From: Paragyromitra xinjiangensis
Taxonomy: Eukaryota; Ascomycota; Pezizomycetes; Pezizales; Discinaceae
Assembly: GCA_038503065.1 (NCBI GenBank)
Contig: JBCAMK010000007.1
Coordinates: forward strand, 806,001 to 870,000
DNA: 64,000 bases
Direction: 5' to 3'
The notes beneath the pieces were generated by a model. It saw nothing but the letters and a program-made list of their open reading frames with translations. It did no database searches and was not told the DNA's origin. This document shows positions 58,216-64,000 of the stretch, in pieces (position 1 is the stretch's first letter; every line of letters starts with the position of its first letter). The position numbers were made by a program, and so were the translations under genes.

Positions 58216-59043
58216 ATGTCAGGCTCTACTTATTTTGATACTGCGAAACGCTCTTTTAAGGATGTTCCTGTGATCGATGACCAGATTGCTACGACTGAGT
58301 TCCTTGAGGCATCTGAGTCTGTGGTGGCACTCTTTGGTATATCTCCAATCCCTCTTGCTTATTTAGTGCGAATATGACGATTCTTAGAGCTGACCTGGGA
58401 AATTAGACCTGTTGGGCTCCACTGCTTTTGCTCCCGTTCAGAAGGATATGGTTGGAAACATCAAGGTACGAAAGTGAAACATTGGATGGGATGATCTCCA
58501 TCTAACCCATGAACCTTTGTCCAATTGTTGTTTAAACTGCTCTTAGAGAACTTACTGATATCCCTCCTTCCAGAAAATTCGCGACCGCCAAAATGCCGAC
58601 CCCACAAACTCCAAAACCCTCCAGATCTTAGTAAACAGTGAGCTAGCAGAGAAGAAGCACACTGCCACTGAGGGTCTCCTCTGGCTTAACCGGTTAGTTT
58701 TTTCATTCTCGCTTCCTCGTCATACCATTGGCTAACGAGCTTCTCCCCTCGCAGTGGTCTTACATTCACCGCCTTGGCACTCCGAAAGAACAGCAATAGC
58801 CCCACAGAGGAGCTCAGTACCTCTTTCACCAGTTCCTACAACGAGACGCTCAAGAAGCACCATAACATGCTTGTGAAAGGTGTTTTCGGTCTTGCTATGA
58901 AAGCCTGCCCATACCGAGCAGACTTCTACAAGAAACTGGGGAGCGACGAAGATAAAGTGAAAGTGCAGCTGGAAGAGTGGCTTACCAGTCTGGAGCTGTG
59001 CATCAATATCTTAGGGAAGTGGATCGAGACCGTCAAGTGGTAG
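58216..59043 (+). CDS. Glycolipid transfer protein (HET-C2 type)
   Basis: This protein moves glycosphingolipids between membranes through a single hydrophobic pocket; the Podospora orthologue HET-C takes part in vegetative incompatibility. Four exons (58216-58336, 58407-58465, 58574-58692, 58755-59043) encode 195 residues, the standard length. The all-helical GLTP domain covers nearly the whole protein: FDLLGSTAFAPVQKDMVGNI carries the headgroup-binding Asp/Asn/Lys set, GLLWLNRGLTFTALALRKN has the conserved Trp and Arg, and HHNMLVKGVFGLAMKACPYR has the conserved His. It ends NILGKWIETVKW, close to the usual C-terminus. No signal peptide. No defect was noticed. Confidence 0.93.
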
Positions 59044-59493
59044 ATGCTATTTAGCAGGGAGGAGGATTTGCTGCAGGCATATATCTATTTAGCTTTTAGG
59101 ATGCTATTTTCTACTTGGCTACGGCCGTAGAAAAAAGAAATAAGTAAAAGAAAAAAAGAAAAAATTTCGAACGCAAATCGTGATTTAGTTCCTTTTAGGT
59201 TCACTAAAGTGCCATAACAGGCTCGCGATACCTACTCGGTCTTGGTGGTGGTCAATCCCCTCCCAAGGGTACAGGAGTGCACTTCTGCATATAACAAATT
59301 GGGCTTCCTTCTCGGTATACATGCAGGGGCAGCATAGGGGTTTAATGGTGCCCTGTTTAAAGAAAAAATAAATGAGCACGCGAGTACTAGCTGCTATCGC
59401 ATCGTTTCACCATTTGTAAAAAGTAAGATTTTTCTAACTCCAGATCATAAAGAATAGGAAACAAACAGACACACGGACAAACCAAAGCCCTAA
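59044..59493. other. Convergent 3' intergenic region
   Basis: These are the 3' ends of the GLTP gene (+) and the ProRS gene (-). It is A-rich and nothing else was recognised. Confidence 0.4.
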
Positions 59494-62121
59494 AATTAAT
59501 AGGATCTCCCGAAAAGTGTGTAGTGCTATTAATTAATTAGCACCTGTCGTAACTTGCAGGCTGGGTGGATAGAGACGAAACATACCTTCGCGTCTTTTCC
59601 GCACTGTGTGCATTTTGTCTTTCCTGGAATAAGTGCATGCTCGCCTGTTGGCTGTTCAAATGGAATACACAACGACTTAGCGCCCATGCTCGGCGCCTTC
59701 GCATCCTCCGGCTCATCGCCATCGCTGCGGCCCTTGCTGCGCTCCTTGATCTCGTCTTCACATTCCTCTTCGTCACCTACGCTCCCCCAATTATCACGGT
59801 CAGTATTTTGTCTCGTACTCCTTCAGCTCTATGGGATAATTGCTGGGCAGAACTTACAGTGAGGGATCAAAATAACATTCTTCGCATTTAACGCCGGCAC
59901 AAAGTCCTCCCATTTGGTAATAATCTTGGTGTGCTCATCAAACGCCTTCTTCGCCTTATTGTACAGATCTCCTTGAATCGTATCCAGAAGCTTTTGCAGA
60001 CTCTCGACGAGCCCATCCAACGGGATTGGAGCCTTCGCTCCAGTATCACGACGTACAGACAATACTTGCTTCTTCTCGATATCCTTAGGTCCGTACTCGA
60101 TCCTCACCGGGACACCCTTCAGCTCCCAGTCGTTGAATTTATATCCTGGAGAGTATGTATCACGAGTATCTGCCTTGACACGGATACCAGCCTTCTGGAG
60201 GGTAGCTGCAATCTCCTCGACACCTGCAAGGAGGGTACGTCGTTCTTCGTCTGTGGTGCGGGCTGTGAGACCGCAAGGGACGATGACAACTTGGTGTGCA
60301 GCGACACGCGGCGGGAGGACGAGACCCTTGTTGTCGCCGTGGATCATGACCATGACGCCGATGACACGGGTGGAGAGACCCCAAGAGTTCTGCCAAATGA
60401 AGAGCTTCTTATCTTCTTCTGGGTCGCCTGCTTTCCAGTCTGGGTTCTCAACGATGATGTTAAACATCTTTGAGAAGTTCTGTCCTAGGCAATGGGAGGT
60501 AGCGCCTTGAATTCCACGGCCAGTGGTGGGGATATAGCCCTCGCAGGTAGTGGTGAAAAGGCCACCGGCGAATTTTTCTTTTTCGGTTTTGCGGCCCTTG
60601 ATAGTTGGGACGGCAAGGAGCTCGGAATAGACACCAGCATACCAGTCGAGGATGGTCATTACTTCGGCTTCAGCAGCAGCGCGGGTTTGATGTGCGGTGT
60701 GGCCTTCTTGCCAGAGGAACTCGCGAGTGCGGAGGAAGGGCTGCGGGTGCTTGAATTCCCAACGGACAACAGAGTTCCATTGGTTAAGTTTGAGAGGGAG
60801 ATCACGGTGGGAGCGGATCCATTTGGCGTAGTAAGGGTACATGACGGTTTCCGAAGTGGGACGGATCGCAATGTGTTCTTCGAGTTCGGTGCTGCCACTG
60901 CAGATGACACATGGCTTAACATTTGACTTGAAGGGTTGGATTGGGCTGGAAGGCATGCAGAACTTACGCCTTTGTAACCCAGGCAACTTCGGGGGCGAAG
61001 CCTTCAATATGGTCCTTCTCACGCTCAAGAACCTTTGCGGAAACAAACATGGGGAAGTAACAGTTCTCCACGCCAATTGTCTTGATATTATCATCAAACC
61101 AGCGTTGAACCTTCTCCCAGATTGCATATGACCATGGCTATCCCCAAGCTCAGTTAGTCTTAAACCCCCCCTCTCAATCGCATATTACACCGTGAATGGA
61201 CGATCAAACCTTCAAGATGTAGCACCCGGAGATATCATAGTAATCCAACATATCCCCCTTCGTAAGGACCTGCTGATACCAATTCGGAAAATCCACCTCT
61301 TTCTTCGTTGTAACTCCAATCAGCTCCGCACCCTCTACCCTTGCATCCTCTTTCGGTGCCTTAATCGACGGCTTCTTCGCCTCTGTTTTCGCCGCTGCTT
61401 GCACGCTGATGAGTGAAAACTCTACAACGGTAATCTTGACGCCAGTTGACTCAAGGTGCGACTTGATATCTGAGCCAGTAACAAAAATTGTGACTTCAGA
61501 CTTGGAAGGGTGTACGGCGATCTTCGAAGTAGAGTCGATGAGACGCTGGTCGAGAACTACTTGAACGGCAGAGGCATTGTCTTTGGTGACAGACAGAGGA
61601 GAGACTGGGGGTTTGTTAGAAGATGTTGCTAGTAGAGTGGAAATGATTGTAAAGGATTTTTACCGTTTGCTGGTACTACGCCCAACGCAGCTTGGACTGC
61701 ATCTGCAGCGGCCATACGAGGGTCTTTCGCATCTACAGCCTTTGCGACAAGGCTAGCGGGGGTATCGGTATCCTCCAAGGCGATGAGAACGATGAGGACT
61801 GCAGTCTGTGATTTGGGGGTTTCTAGATATCTTCATTGTAAGAAAAAGTCATTTCTTTTTTACGTTCCTGTCTTAAATACAGAAACCATTGTTCATTACG
61901 GAAAAGAAAACCTTTATAGTTTCAATTTAGAAAGAACGGAAAATGAATTGCGTACTTGGTTTGAAAACGAGTGTCTTAGTGAGAGCATATGACTCAGGGA
62001 GTCCCTTGACTGTCTCGAGCTGCGACTTCCACTCGGCCATATTTGAGCAGGGCCCATGGGATACAGTTTGAGCATCGGCGATAGACATTTTAGCGAGTTT
62101 ATCTGTGGTTTCAGAGGCCAT
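59494..62121 (-). CDS. Prolyl-tRNA synthetase, cytosolic (archaeal/eukaryotic type)
   Basis: This is a class II synthetase charging tRNA-Pro. Seven exons are inferred: 62121-61956, 61822-61664, 61604-61210, 61137-60968, 60897-59858, 59776-59586 and a last short one ending at 59494. The product is about 716 residues. The N-terminal about 190 residues form an appended editing-like domain (as in yeast YHR020W), followed by an Ala/Lys linker. The catalytic core starts [20 protein letters not shown]. Motif 2 is [20 protein letters not shown] with QEGHTAH, and motif 3 is near [20 protein letters not shown]. The anticodon-binding domain follows, then the C-terminal zinc-type domain with [32 protein letters not shown] and the end LFGRSY. 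The extreme 3' exon boundary could be off by a base or two. Confidence 0.92.
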
Positions 62122-62529
62122 GAGCCGAGGCGATGAGAGAGATGAGGATTTCCCTTGAGATGAGCAAACAAGGGAGCGAACGAGTTTTGGTGTTTAGGAT
62201 TTGGCGGGGTTGGGAGGGGTTGTTGCTTGGGTTGCACAGGTGGGGCTGATAGATCTACGCTAAGCTACTGTACACGTGAGACAGGGTCTTTCGCTGCATA
62301 AGAAATGATTCGACCTGGCCTTGGGATACTTGTTAGAGTCGGAGGATCTTCATACACTACTGTATAGATTTGAGACTGGAGGGCTATTCCCCTGGATTGC
62401 CTTCTACACGGGTCTCCAACACGAAGACCATGAGTCCGTCGCAAATCGATAGAAACTATTAAAAACGAATATGCCAATGCTGTAAATCCCCAAACTTTCG
62501 CCTAATTAAGTGCTTATGAAAAACCAAAA
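62122..62529. other. Intergenic ALG1 3' side / ProRS promoter
   Basis: This is 0.4 kb between two minus-strand genes. It includes a short G/T-rich ProRS leader. No other feature was seen. Confidence 0.4.
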
Positions 62530-64000
62530 TCATGCCTTCCCAAGCCCAAAAACCGGCGCTGCAATCTTGTCCCAATTCTCGTCCCACCGATCATGCGTCT
62601 CCCTCATTGCTCCCATCTTCAGTCTCTCCAACTCCCTCGAATTCGGGTCAAATAATCTCTGGATGAAATGTCAGCCAGCTAATCCTGCTATAATTCTCTT
62701 TCTTAGGCTGAACTCACCACTAGCATATCCCCTAAACCATCTCCATCTTTAAACACAACTCCATTCTCTCCATCCTTCACTAACTCTGCCAACGCCATAA
62801 ATCCATATGCTGCCACTGGCACACCTACCCCAAATAGGTCCACCACCTTCATCGGCAGATCCACCCCACTTGTGCTCGTGTGAAGAGACACACCTAGGTC
62901 TGCGCACGCAATCATCTTCGGATAGTCTTCCGCCTCTAGCCACACACTCTCGACAGTAACATACTGGAACTCCAACTTCTCGATAGTTGCCATGTATCCA
63001 TCCTTCAACGGCCCCTTTCCGGTTATGATCGCAAGAATAGCAGGGACAGAACCAGGTTTAAGAAAGTTTGCGCCACCCGCGTGACGGTCATATGCAAGAA
63101 GAGCAGCAAGAAGGATCGAAAAGTCTTCGTCGGCAGTCCAAGAGGTCGACGAAATAAGGAGCTTAGTTCGAGAGTTCTCGATAGCAGCGGAGTGTGGAGC
63201 AGTGACAGGGTGAGATTCGAGGAATTCCTTCTGTGTACGGGCGTCAAGAGGGGCGAAGTGTGCTGGGGGACGGTCGTAGAGTGTTTTGACGGGCGCTCGG
63301 ATACCCATTCCGTCCTTTAGGACCTTGCCCATGGAATTCGTGACGACGAAGTTTGCGTGTGCACCCCTTCCGAATATCTTTTCATAGAACTTGCAGAACC
63401 AGACGATCGGGTGCTCGTCGAGCTTCATTTGTAGGACGCTCCAGCCAAAATTGTGCCAGTCAATCACAACCTTGAAGCGACGGAGTCGACCAATGAGTTG
63501 AGCCACGAGAAGGGTTGGTATTGCCGGGGGATTCTGGAGGAGAATATGGGTTGCTGATGGGGGGATGATGTAGAGTAGTAGGTACAACAGTGACGTAAAC
63601 TGGAAGAATGCTTTGAACGGCGCAAACAAAATAAACCCAATCGGTGTAGAAGTATTAAGGAACTTTGGCGGTGGTGGAAGAGGATAGATGTTTATATTCT
63701 TATCCTCCAGTATCTCCGGTCGGGGCAGTGATTCTGATTCTAATGTGAGCATGGTTTCGGGGGAGCTTCAAACATATGGTGTAGAAATAATACACACCCT
63801 CATATCCTACAAAATCCACAGTCCCACCATTCCGTGCTATCGATAAGCAATGATACTGCATCCTTGGGCTTCGGCCAATATCCCCTAGTACCAACACCAC
63901 CACCCGAGCTTTCTCATCTTTCGACAGAACGTGTCGTGTAGGCAGACACATCAACATAACGGTGAACGCCATAGAGAAGAACAGAAGGGGAGTTCCCCAG
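62530..64000 (-). CDS. ALG1: Chitobiosyldiphosphodolichol beta-mannosyltransferase (5'-partial)
   Basis: Alg1 adds the first mannose to GlcNAc2-PP-dolichol on the cytosolic face of the ER. The exons seen are from the window edge to 63798, 63739-62718 and 62658-62530. An ATG at 63972 is in frame, but the frame stays open to the edge with hydrophobic residues ([15 protein letters not shown]), so the signal anchor and true start probably lie outside. Family landmarks are [20 protein letters not shown] and [23 protein letters not shown], a membrane-associated hydrophobic region, [28 protein letters not shown], then [20 protein letters not shown] and [16 protein letters not shown] (GT-B acceptor/donor motifs). 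The last exon supplies [14 protein letters not shown] and the C-terminus. Confidence 0.93.

Overview
The window looks like nuclear DNA of a filamentous ascomycete (Pezizomycotina). Its genes have many short introns (about 45-90 nt, GT-AG, with CTAAC/CTGAC-like branch sites) and pyrimidine-rich leaders. Recognisable orthologues include HEM13, ATG8, Cactin, ERG27, mitoribosomal mS33, citrate synthase, a sugar porter, a syntaxin, SEC10, BMS1, a HET-C2-type glycolipid transfer protein, ProRS and ALG1. The genus cannot be named from sequence alone; a cup-fungus or truffle-type lineage is a guess.

Layout. 0.5-12 kb is a compact housekeeping block: HEM13(-), ATG8(+), Cactin(+), ERG27(+), mS33(-), citrate synthase(-). 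12-15.6 kb is AT-rich and gene-poor. 15.6-21 kb holds an MFS sugar transporter, an unusual Qa-SNARE and a SnoaL-like protein, all on +. 21.7-28 kb has a disordered/coiled-coil protein and an OB-fold-like protein, both on -, with a relic-rich gap between them. 29-32 kb encodes a Rho-GBD/FH3 protein with no formin FH1/FH2. A small ORF follows, then SEC10 and BMS1 (33.5-43.5 kb). 43.5-48.1 kb is non-coding and contains a roughly 1.5 kb minisatellite and several perfect hairpins.

48.16-57.25 kb is a 9.1 kb DNA transposon. It has inverted ends, a candidate 2-bp target duplication (TG), a decayed Plavaka-type (CACTA superfamily) transposase on + and a decayed, divergently transcribed gene on - that ends in a DUF6532-like region. 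The element is peppered with a family of about 20-25 nt hairpins (arms close to GACGACCTC/GAGGTCGTC). I saw these nowhere else in the window. Some lie in the middle of GT-AG introns of about 43-52 nt; others sit in broken exons or in subterminal tandem repeats. This is the most novel structure here. 58.2-64 kb returns to housekeeping genes: GLTP, ProRS and ALG1 (ALG1 runs off the right edge).

Exon boundaries were worked out by hand from splice consensus, reading frame and remembered family sequence. Where coding sums are quoted they come out divisible by three, except the last exon of ProRS, which I could not index exactly. No database search was run.
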